A stretch of DNA of 64,000 nucleotides from Cyclobacteriaceae bacterium. GTDB lineage: Bacteria > Bacteroidota > Bacteroidia > Cytophagales > Cyclobacteriaceae. Numbering within the stretch: position 1 is the stretch's first letter; each line of letters opens with the position of its first letter. Below, one piece after another: positions 47,942 to 55,827 of this stretch. Location of the stretch: the NCBI GenBank assembly GCA_012033595.1, contig JAAUQL010000017.1, positions 1-64,000 of the forward strand, in the 5' to 3' direction. Under the pieces are notes generated by a model, which was not told the DNA's origin, searched no databases, and saw only the letters and a list, made by a program, of their open reading frames with translations. A program made the translations under genes and the position numbers.

Positions 47942-48681
47942 ATGACAAATCAGGCCGTCGTTGTTAAAGATCTGCATTTCAAATACGCCACTGCGCCATC
48001 ACTTTTTGATGGATTTGAGATACAAATAAACGAGGGCCAACGCTTTGGCATTTTTGGCCCCAACGGGGCAGGAAAAACCACACTCATGTCCATCATCACG
48101 GGCATCCTGCCTTTGGTTGACGGTAGCATCACAATTTTTGATCACGATCTGAAACAGGAAAAGAAAAAGGCCCAATCGCTCATCGGTTTTGTTCCACAGG
48201 ATTTTTCGTTTTACGATGTGCTCACGCCCATGGAAAACCTGGAGTTTTTTGGTATTTGGAGCAATGTGGACAAAAAGAAAATCAACGCCCTCTCCAAAGA
48301 CATATTGCAGGTGCTTGGCCTGTACGAGGTGAGAAACAAAAATGTGAGAAGATTTCGGGAGGGATGAAAAGGAGGGTCAATCTGGCCATAGGTGTGATCC
48401 ACCATCCCAAAATTCTCTTCCTCGACGAACCTACCACCGGGGTGGACGTGCAAAGTCGGCATGCGATTTTGGAATTTTTACTAAAGCTCAATCGTGAAGG
48501 GACTACCATCGTGTATACGTCGCACCATTTACGCGAGGCAGAGGATCTGTGCGACCATGTCGCCATGATCGACGCAGGAAAAATCATATCAAACGGAAAA
48601 TCGTCCGATTTAATCGACCGGCATGCAGGCGGTCTCGAAGGATTGTATATGGAACTGACAGGAAAAGCATACAGGGATTGA
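47942..48681 (+). CDS. ABC transporter ATP-binding protein, frameshifted
   Basis: A 246-residue ABC-2-type ATPase after joining ORFs 47942-48367 and the frame running to 48681. Walker A GPNGAGKTTL, Q-loop FVPQDFSFYDVLTPMENLEFFG, signature ISGGMKRRVNLA and Walker B LFLDEPTTGVD with the switch His TSHH are all visible. The break near 48356 follows VRNKNVR; one A gives KISGGMKRRV, so the signature itself straddles the site. With the permease behind it, it likely exports the pigment or a lipid precursor. Four bases after the BtrH-like gene. Confidence 0.88.
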
Positions 48682-48683
48682 TT

Positions 48684-49957
48684 ATGATAAAACTTTGGGC
48701 TTGTTTAAAAAAGGACATCAGAATCATTTCCCGCGACAAAGTAGGCCTGGCGCTGCTATTTCTTATGCCCATCATACTGGTAGTGGTGATCACCAGTGTA
48801 CAAAACAGCGCCTTTGAAGTCGTAAACGATAACAAAATAAAATTGCTGCTCAGCAACCACGACGAAGGCCGATTGGGTCAGGCATTGGCCAAAGCCATAG
48901 AACAGATGGGACTGTTTGAAATGCACCAAGCAAAGACGGACGAAAAAGATTTTTCTGATGCTTTGTTTGCGCACGACGCCATGGTGGGCATACTTATCCC
49001 TTCCGGCTTCTCGCAAAAAGAACAAACTCAGGCTGACCATCTGGTAAACTTAGCCCTGGCCGACCTTGGCCTGAACGAAAGGCCGACGCAGGCAAATGGT
49101 GTCGATTCGGGCGCAATTACCATTACTACCATCCGGTGCTGCAAAAATCTTTTCGTTTTTCCATCAACGGCGTCATCACCACCGGACTGCAAGGCCTCAA
49201 AAGCAAATTGATGATCGAGACCTTATACAGCTCACTGGGTCAGGATTCCATTTCTGCTGACGTCGAAAACTCCCTTTTAGACAGCCAATCGGGTATACAT
49301 GAAGTGACCCTCACCAAGAGCGGCTATAGTTTTTTGCCCAATGCGTCGCAGCACAACGTACCCGCCTGGACTATCTTTGCTTTGTTTTTTATGGTCATTT
49401 CCCTGGGGTCGAACATGGTAAAGGAAAAACAAGAAGGTAGCTTCGTACGAATCAAGACCTTGCCTACCTCCTATTTCATGGCACTGCTATCGAAGCAAAT
49501 CACCTACATGGTAGTGGCCATCGTACAGGTATTTGTCATATTTTCCATTGGCATTTGGGTTTTTCCCAGCCTCGATTTGCCAGCGCTCAATATGCCCGGA
49601 AGCATGTGGGCGCTCACCCTGGTGACGGTTTTCACCGCTTTGTCGGCCATCAGCTATGCTATTTTTATTGGCGTATTTGCCAATACCCAGGAGCAAGCCA
49701 ATGGAATTGGCGCTGTTTCAGTAGTCATTTTGGCGGCCATTGGAGGCATTATGGTTCCCGACTTTGTGATGCCCTCGTTTATTCAAAAAATTATGGTCGT
49801 TTCTCCCTTGCACTGGTGTTTAGAAGCTTATTATGAACTTTTTTTGGAAGGTGGGGCGATGAGCGATATTTATATTAGTATTGTACCTTTACTTTTCTTC
49901 TCGCTCATATTGCAGAGCTTTGCCATAGTGGGTTTGAAGAGAAAAAATTTGATTTAA
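48684..49957 (+). CDS. ABC-2 type permease, frameshifted
   Basis: A 424-residue ABC-2 permease with an N-terminal helix (IKLWACLKKDIRIISRDKVGLALLFLMPIILVVVI), a large extracytoplasmic loop, and five more helices after residue 220 (TIFALFFMVISLGSNMVKEKQEGSFVRIKTLP and GIGAVSVVILAAIGGIMVPDFVMP). The break near 49114 after GVDSG is restored by one base (next NYHYYHPVLQKSF). Partner of the preceding ATPase; the only permease of the cluster, so it may act as a homodimer. No MMPL-type exporter, usual in aryl polyene clusters, was found in the window. Confidence 0.87.
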
Positions 49958-49962
49958 CAATT

Positions 49963-50226
49963 ATGGATAGAGAGATTTTAGTAAAAGATTTGAAAAAGCA
50001 CATCATCACCTACCTCAACCTGCTGGACATGACTCCCGAAGACCTCAAAAATGATGTGCCACTTTTTGGCGATGAATTGGGATTGGACTCCATAGATTCG
50101 GTAGAGCTGATCGTACTTTTAGAAAGAGAATATGGCATTAAAATAGAAGATCCGAAAGAAGGCCGTAAGGTACTCGTCGATGTAAATACCATAGCAGATT
50201 ACATTATTGCAAAAACCCCGGCCTGA
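49963..50226 (+). CDS. acyl carrier protein
   Basis: An 87-residue ACP with the phosphopantetheine Ser in GDELGLDSIDSVELIVLLEREYG, very like the frameshifted ACP at 34441 (same LFGDxLGLDSID block and similar length). It begins five bases after the permease and three before the ketosynthase. It heads the second ACP-KS-CLF cassette. Confidence 0.93.
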   Translation: MDREILVKDLKKHIITYLNLLDMTPEDLKNDVPLFGDELGLDSIDSVELIVLLEREYGIKIEDPKEGRKVLVDVNTIADYIIAKTPA

Positions 50227-50229
50227 TAG

Positions 50230-51419
50230 ATGCCCAGCGTAATGATTACCGGTATAGGGGCGATTTCGCCCTTGGGCAACACTGTTGATGAACACAGGGA
50301 AGCTTTTGCGCAGGGCAAATCCGGCCTATCCAGACTCGAAATGTTCACTACCAGGTATGCCGATCTTCTGTATTTTGGTGAAATAAAAACGTCGAGTGAT
50401 GCGCTGCGCTCCATACTTGGCGTAAGCGAAAAAAATGTAACGCGCAATTCGCTCCTGGCCTTGCACGCCATGCAGGAAGCGCTGCAAATGAGTGGCCTGG
50501 AACCACAGCAGATAGCTGCATCTGGCACCGCACTAATCGGCGCCAACACCACTGCGGGCATTTGCCTTACCGATGAGCTGTACCATGATGCCAACCGCGA
50601 CACCAACCCTTCGGCCTATATCAACGACTACGATGCCGGCTCGATAAATATATTCCTGCAAAGGATATTCAACATCAAAGGTGTGGTGAATACCATCAAT
50701 ACGGCCTGTTCGTCGTCGGCAAATGCCATTGCCTATGGCACGCGGCTCATCAAATCCGGAATGGCAGACAGGGCCATAGTGGGCGGGGTAGATAGCCTTG
50801 CGAAGTTTACCATCAATGGCTTCAATGCGCTGGGAATACTATCATCGGAAAAATGCAGACCATTTGATAAAAACAGAAACGGACTTAATCTTGGCGAAGG
50901 TGCAGCTTTTTTGATTTTGGAAAGGGAAGACCTGACCGGCAATAAAAAAATACTGGCAGAGGTGACGGGTTACGCAAACACCAACGATGCCTACCATCCT
51001 TCCTCGCTATCGCCGCAAGGTAATGGCCCCTACCTGGCTATGAAAACAGCCCTGGAAACCGCAGGCCTAAAACCATACGATATAGGCTATATCAACACGC
51101 ACGGTACCGGTACCGAAAACAACGATGAAGTAGAAGCCATAGCCATGGGAAGACTGTTTGAAAAAATACCAGCTTTTGGCTCAAGTAAATCGAGCATTGG
51201 CCATACCCTGGGCGCTGCCGGAGCCATAGAAGCGGTGGTTTCTGTGCTCAACCTGATGTACCAGGAAATCTTCCCAAGCCTAAACTTCGACACGCCCATG
51301 TATGAGCAGGCACCTGCACCGGCTACCCACCACCAAAAAGTGGAAATAGCGCATATCATGTCCAATTCATTTGGCTTTGGCGCAATTGCAGTTCATTAAT
51401 TATCTCTAAACCAGCCTAG
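50230..51419 (+). CDS. beta-ketoacyl-ACP synthase, aryl polyene type, frameshifted at 3' end
   Basis: A 396-residue condensing enzyme. The catalytic Cys is in NTACSSSANAIAYG, the His in INTHGTGTENNDE and the Lys/His in SSKSSIGHTLGAAGAIE. The first His motif has Thr-His where others have Ala-His. The track stops at FGFGAIAVH; adding one G near 51380 gives FGFGGNCSSLIISKPA and a stop at 51419, directly before the CLF start, so I extend the gene there. Duplicate of the KS at 33233; together with the ACP before it and the CLF behind it makes the second cassette. Confidence 0.9.
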
Positions 51420-52457
51420 ATGAACATAATACAATCTACGTGCATTTCGGCGCAAAACACCTTTTTGACCCCTGAACCAGCCTTCGGGCACCTCCCCGCA
51501 GGCAGCAAGCTGGAAGCCAAAGAACCTCCGTATGAAAATATACCCCGGAGCCTCTTGCGCCGCATGGGCAAAGCAGTGCGCATGGGGGTGGGCGCAGCCC
51601 TGCCTTTGATAGAAAAAAACATTACGCCAAACGGTATAATAATAGGCACGGGCAATGGTGGCATGGAAGACTGCATACGGTTTCTCAACCAGATCATCGA
51701 CTACGACGAAGGCACCCTCACTCCTACCAACTTCGTACAAAGCACCGCCAACGCCATAGCCGCCCAGGCAGGTCTGATGAGCGGCAACCTCGGCTATAAT
51801 ATCACCCATGTGCACAGAGGCCTGGCTTTTGAAAATGCTGTTATCGACGCACTGATGCTCCTCAAAGAAAATCCTAAAGCCAACTACCTCCTTGGCGGTA
51901 TCGATGAAATTTCCACCTATAATTTCAACATCGACCAACTTGGCGGCTGGGTAAAAGAAGAGTTTCCTGCCACGCAGGATATATACGAGACCACCAGCAA
52001 TGGCAGCCTGGCCGGAGAAGGTGCTGTTGTGTTTGTGGTGGGCAATGCGCCAGATAAACCAGACATCAAAGCTTGCCAAACCTTGCATAGCACCCATAGT
52101 CAGGAGGTGATGCAATCGCTTGGCGCAATGGTCGAGCTGCATTTGCCCGGTGGATTTGCCGATGTGGATGTGCTGATCAGCGGTGAAAATGGTGATGGGC
52201 GTTTCAAACATTTTTATACTGATTGCGAAGCGCTATTGACCAACAACACCGCCATTGCCAGGTTCAAGCATCTGTCGGGAGAGTTCCCCAGTGCATCGGC
52301 ATTTGGGTTGTGGCTGTCAGGCGAAATACTAAAACATCAAACCATACCTGTAAATGCGCTAAAGAACCCCGGATCAACATCCACATTCAAAAATGTCTTG
52401 ATTTACAATAATTTTCGTGGCCAACAGCATGGATTTATGCTGGTGGGGTTGGGATAA
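51420..52457 (+). CDS. chain-length-factor-like ketosynthase without active-site Cys
   Basis: A 345-residue intact paralogue of the protein at 32212. Conserved blocks: IPRSLLRRMGKAVRMGVGAA, GTGNGGMEDCIRFLNQ, LTPTNFVQSTANAIAAQ in place of the KS nucleophile elbow, LLGGIDEISTYN, and FKHLSGEFPSASAFG. No catalytic Cys or HGTGT His. It directly follows the catalytic KS with no gap, as expected for a heterodimer that sets chain length. ApeC in aryl polyene systems is the nearest described analogue. The ORF ends the rightward operon. Confidence 0.87.
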   Translation: MNIIQSTCISAQNTFLTPEPAFGHLPAGSKLEAKEPPYENIPRSLLRRMGKAVRMGVGAALPLIEKNITPNGIIIGTGNGGMEDCIRFLNQIIDYDEGTLTPTNFVQSTANAIAAQAGLMSGNLGYNITHVHRGLAFENAVIDALMLLKENPKANYLLGGIDEISTYNFNIDQLGGWVKEEFPATQDIYETTSNGSLAGEGAVVFVVGNAPDKPDIKACQTLHSTHSQEVMQSLGAMVELHLPGGFADVDVLISGENGDGRFKHFYTDCEALLTNNTAIARFKHLSGEFPSASAFGLWLSGEILKHQTIPVNALKNPGSTSTFKNVLIYNNFRGQQHGFMLVGLG

Positions 52458-52652
52458 CTTTTTGATGATGAGGACAATCAACATGCGTGGCTAGCTGCCG
52501 GCGTCTCTGGATCATGAGTGTGTCGCAATCGCTGTGTTGTCGGCCCTACGCTCATTTCCAAGAGTTTAAACACAGACAACATTTTACATTTTTAAGCCGT
52601 CCTTATGTAAGTTTAAAGCGTTAATGACCCATTTTATTTAAACTTGACAACC

Positions 52653-52682
52653 TTTGAAATCCACAATTGTATCATATCTTTA
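52653..52682 (+). promoter_or_regulatory. Bacteroidetes-type promoter
   Basis: TTTG (-33) at 52653, an 18-base spacer, and TATCTTTA, seven of eight bases of TAnnTTTG, ending at 52682. It lies about 70 bases before the start of the next gene. Confidence 0.4.
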
Positions 52683-52750
52683 GCTTTCCTTTTTGTAATA
52701 CTTTAGAAATAATTGATATCTTTTTTTTTAACTAAATATAATTTACCATC

Positions 52751-53353
52751 ATGACAAAACAACTCCTTTTCCTCCTGGCCCTTGCATGCCCTTTTATTGT
52801 AAATGCACAAAAAATATCAGCTTCAGGTTCATTTGATTTTCTGAAAGAAGCAAAAAAAATGCAGACAAGCTTCAACTACGAAAACGTGGTGGTGGGCGAA
52901 TTCAGTAACGAGAACGATTATGTACGGCGAGAAGTGACCGAAAAAAATGACAAAGAACCCGGTTCTGGCGAGATTTGGAAAGAAAAATGGTATGCCAACA
53001 GATCTAACAGATTCGAACCTAACTTTTTGGAGCTTTTTAATAAACACGCTGCTGACTATGGGGTATCTGCTGTACGCGATGAACAAACAAAGTATGTAAT
53101 GGAAGTAAAAACCATTTCAATAGACCCGGGATGGAATGTAGGGGTAATGAGACGACCGGCTCTGATCGACTTTGTAGTTTACTTCTACGACAGAAACGAA
53201 CCTGACAACATCCTGGCCAAGGTGGAATTAGCAAAATGTACAGGTCAGGATGCAATGGGCTATGACTTTGACAGTGCCTACAGAATGGAAGAAGCGTACG
53301 CCAAAGGGGCAAAATCGCTGGCTAAATACCTGGCAAAGAAAATGCCGAAATAA
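52751..53353 (+). CDS. secreted hypothetical protein
   Basis: A 200-residue protein with a clear signal peptide (about residues 1-19, cut after NAQ). The mature part is rich in Lys, Glu and Tyr; VMEVKTISIDPGWNVGVMRRPALIDFVVYFYD is the only segment with an ordered beta look, and the C-terminus is Lys-rich (KGAKSLAKYLAKKMPK). I do not recognise a family. It has its own promoter and converges on another secreted protein gene, so it may not belong to the pigment cluster. Confidence 0.7.
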   Translation: MTKQLLFLLALACPFIVNAQKISASGSFDFLKEAKKMQTSFNYENVVVGEFSNENDYVRREVTEKNDKEPGSGEIWKEKWYANRSNRFEPNFLELFNKHAADYGVSAVRDEQTKYVMEVKTISIDPGWNVGVMRRPALIDFVVYFYDRNEPDNILAKVELAKCTGQDAMGYDFDSAYRMEEAYAKGAKSLAKYLAKKMPK

Positions 53354-53448
53354 GAAAAAAATACCCTGCGAAAATACCCCGTTCAGCCTCACAAGGTGAG
53401 GCTATTTCTGAACAAGGCCATTTTTTATGGGGATGCCATAAAACAAAA

Positions 53449-53478
53449 AAGGCGGTAGAACCGGAATTCTATCGCCTT
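53449..53478. terminator. rho-independent terminator between convergent genes
   Basis: Twelve-base inverted repeat AAGGCGGTAGAA / TTCTATCGCCTT (one G-T pair) with a six-base loop. The A run on the plus side becomes a U run on the minus strand, so it best serves the leftward secreted-protein gene. A second hairpin (AGCCTCAC/GTGAGGCT, 53385-53403) lies just before it. Confidence 0.65.
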
Positions 53479-53497
53479 CATTTCATATATCTTATGA

Positions 53498-54124
53498 CTA
53501 TTTTTTGCCTATGGCCTTAGCGGCTTTCTTGTAGTCTTTACCACTCAATTCCATGGTTTCAGCTACAGTTTTGGCCCAAAAATTACGCAGGCCAAATCCG
53601 CCAGGCTTACCAACGTAGTTTTGTGAATGTAGTACTTCAAGAGTTTGAGGGTCAAAAAACACTACATACATCGACCCTTTTTCATCCAACTTGCTAAAGT
53701 ATTCGATCACATAGAGTAAGCCTACTCCGTCTTTTTCTTTTAATCCATCATAATTTTTAACGATTGCTTCAATGTCGCCTTCGTTAAATTTATAGGATTC
53801 ATTGATCACCAATTCATAATCATCGCTCAATTGGTTTTGTTGGTTCACAACAGAAAGATCATGAACGACTTTGTCTTTTTGATAAGTTTTTGCTAAATCA
53901 TATTTGTCTGCTTCGATGACGATCAGTTGGTTCCACTTATCAAAAAATTCATTTTTGACGGCCGATTCATCTGTAAATCCCGTTGATCCGATCATTTTTG
54001 ACTTGCTAAAATCGAGCCCTGCCCAGATCAATTTTTTAGCGCCGAAAACCTCCGGGTTGGTTTGTGCATTAACTCTAAATGCCAGCATTAAGGTGAGAAT
54101 GAGTAAAAAACTTACTTTTTTCAT
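53498..54124 (-). CDS. secreted hypothetical protein
   Basis: A 208-residue protein with a signal peptide (about 1-20, cut after VNAQ). The body contains IWAGLDFSKSKMIG, GVGLLYVIEYFSKLDEKGSMYVVFFDPQTLEVLHS and a basic C-terminus, KDYKKAAKAIGKK. It has no signature I recognise. The end pattern (Lys-rich tail) recalls the gene opposite it, but the two sequences do not otherwise match. Single-gene unit ended by a terminator. Confidence 0.7.
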   Translation of the reverse strand: MKKVSFLLILTLMLAFRVNAQTNPEVFGAKKLIWAGLDFSKSKMIGSTGFTDESAVKNEFFDKWNQLIVIEADKYDLAKTYQKDKVVHDLSVVNQQNQLSDDYELVINESYKFNEGDIEAIVKNYDGLKEKDGVGLLYVIEYFSKLDEKGSMYVVFFDPQTLEVLHSQNYVGKPGGFGLRNFWAKTVAETMELSGKDYKKAAKAIGKK

Positions 54125-54157
54125 GTTTTAGTGTAGTTTAAAAATTTTATTGATTGG

Positions 54158-55456
54158 TTAATTAAGATGTCGAAGATCAGAAAAATTTACCGGTTTTCGA
54201 ATTCCTTCTTTAAAAATTATTTTGTGTAGTTCGTCCATCGCCATCATTTCGATCACAGGCCTTACACGTAGTTTAGATCCGAATTCTTCTTTGAGCATGT
54301 CTAGTTCCACGACCGTGATTTCGTTGATTTTCACTACGATTTCGTCATTGCCCAGGGCATCTGTACGGAGTTGGATTTGGTATGCTTTTATCCAACTAAA
54401 GGCATTGAGCACATCAAAAATAATTGGCGGGTACAAGGTGGTGCCTTTGTATTTGATCATCTGATTTTTGCGTCCTATCACCGGACCCAGCCTAAAAGTA
54501 TTTCGTCCGCAGCTGCACTTGTCGCTATGTCTGGCGCAAATATCACCTGTCCTGAATCGCACCAATGGCATAGCTTCCAACCCAAGTGTGGTGATGACCA
54601 ATTCGCCGGGAGTGCCATCTGCTACCTGACGACCCTGCTCATCAATTATTTCTGCTATGATGAGGTCAGGTTGGTGATGCCCTCCCCTGCCGGCTTCACA
54701 TTCGGTAAAGGCTGTGGCCATTTCTGAAGAGGCATAGGTAGAATACAGGTCTATATCCAGGCTTTGTTTTATTCTACGGCCCAGGGAATTTAGCTCAAAA
54801 TCAGGACGTCTGATTGGCTCGCCGATGCAAACAGCACGTTTAACAGAGATATTTTTCAGGTCAATCCCGTTTTTCTCAGCATATTCTATCATTTTCACGA
54901 GAAAAGAAGGCACTACGATGAGTGCTGTGGGTTTCATGTTCAATATGGTATGCCACTGCAGCGGAATAGCTCCCGAGCCTACCCGCACCACGCCGGCACC
55001 CATGAGTCTGATACCCAGAAAATACGCCAATCCGGCCATAAACTGCTTGTTGATGGTGGTGGTCAGTTGAAAAATATCTTCACCTGAGCCTCCGGCAATA
55101 CGTAGCGATCGGGCCTCATTGTATGCCAGACGCTCCAGATCCTTGTCTGTTTGGGGAATAGTGACAGGCTGTCCCTGGGTACCTGATGTGGCAGCATAGT
55201 CTATGATTTTGTCCTTGCCCACACAATAAAATTCATGCTGATGTTTTTGCAGATCATCCTTGGTGGTAAAGGGCAAGCTGGCCAAATCTTCGATGCTTTG
55301 AATATCTTCTACGTTGATGTGATGCTCCCGAAATACAGCCTGGTAGTAGCCCGATTTTTCGGCTACGTATTTTAGCTGTTCCGTTAGTGCCCTATGCTGG
55401 TATGCTGCTATTTTTTCCGGGCTTTGCTTTTCCAAACTTTCCATGGACTCGTTCAT
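54158..55456 (-). CDS. PaaK-like acyl-adenylate ligase (phenylacetate-CoA ligase family)
   Basis: A 432-residue AMP-forming ligase. Core motifs are YAATSGTQGQPVTIPQTD (phosphate-binding loop, replacing TSGTTGxP), YSTYASSEMATAFTEC, GELVITTLGLEAMPLVRFRTGD and the C-terminal KIIFKEGIRKP where the catalytic Lys is expected. It is shorter than 4-coumarate:CoA ligase and fits the PaaK group. In this operon the substrate is probably p-coumarate from the ammonia-lyase, activated for transfer to ACP or CoA; that is inference. Start at MNESMESLEKQ, overlapping the AcpS stop by four bases; the longer track start reads through AcpS. Confidence 0.85.
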   Translation of the reverse strand: MNESMESLEKQSPEKIAAYQHRALTEQLKYVAEKSGYYQAVFREHHINVEDIQSIEDLASLPFTTKDDLQKHQHEFYCVGKDKIIDYAATSGTQGQPVTIPQTDKDLERLAYNEARSLRIAGGSGEDIFQLTTTINKQFMAGLAYFLGIRLMGAGVVRVGSGAIPLQWHTILNMKPTALIVVPSFLVKMIEYAEKNGIDLKNISVKRAVCIGEPIRRPDFELNSLGRRIKQSLDIDLYSTYASSEMATAFTECEAGRGGHHQPDLIIAEIIDEQGRQVADGTPGELVITTLGLEAMPLVRFRTGDICARHSDKCSCGRNTFRLGPVIGRKNQMIKYKGTTLYPPIIFDVLNAFSWIKAYQIQLRTDALGNDEIVVKINEITVVELDMLKEEFGSKLRVRPVIEMMAMDELHKIIFKEGIRKPVNFSDLRHLN

Positions 55457-55827
55457 ATTTTTTCCAACACTGCCATGGCTACTGCATAAGAGTGGCAATG
55501 CGAAATGGACAAATGTATTTTTAGGGTTGCCAATTGCGGGTACCGCGCTAATACTTCGGGTCCCCACCTATATTCAGGTTTGCCCTTATCATCATTTATC
55601 ACTTCTATTTTATTGATATCCACCTGACCATACCAGCCATCGCCTACCGCCTTGGCAAGTGCTTCTTTTGCGGCAAATCGCCCGGCAAAATGTTCAGGGG
55701 GTTTGGCCTTGCTATGGCAATAGTTAATTTCATCTATAGAAAAGACCTTTTCCAAAAAGCCCGGTCTTTCCAAGGACTTAGTCAGCCTGGCCACTTCTAC
55801 TATATCCACCCCGGTGCCTGCTATCAT
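55453..55827 (-). CDS. acpS: holo-ACP synthase (4-phosphopantetheinyl transferase)
   Basis: A 124-residue AcpS-type phosphopantetheinyl transferase that converts apo-ACP to holo-ACP using CoA. Signature TGVDIVEVARL at the N-terminus with the metal Asp, FAGRFAAKEALAKAVG with the Glu and Lys, and LSISHCHSYAVAMAV at the C-terminus. In a cluster with three ACPs it is presumably dedicated to them, though it could be the only AcpS of the cell. Overlaps the C45-like gene upstream and the ligase downstream (both ATGA). Confidence 0.93.
   Translation of the reverse strand: MIAGTGVDIVEVARLTKSLERPGFLEKVFSIDEINYCHSKAKPPEHFAGRFAAKEALAKAVGDGWYGQVDINKIEVINDDKGKPEYRWGPEVLARYPQLATLKIHLSISHCHSYAVAMAVLEKI

Noticed and set aside
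51396-52211. 271-codon minus-strand ORF
   Set aside because: Antisense shadow of the CLF-like gene; His/Cys-rich and without domain.
53385-53403. Hairpin AGCCTCAC/GTGAGGCT as the main terminator
   Set aside because: No U run follows on either strand; the hairpin at 53449 is better. It may still slow transcription.
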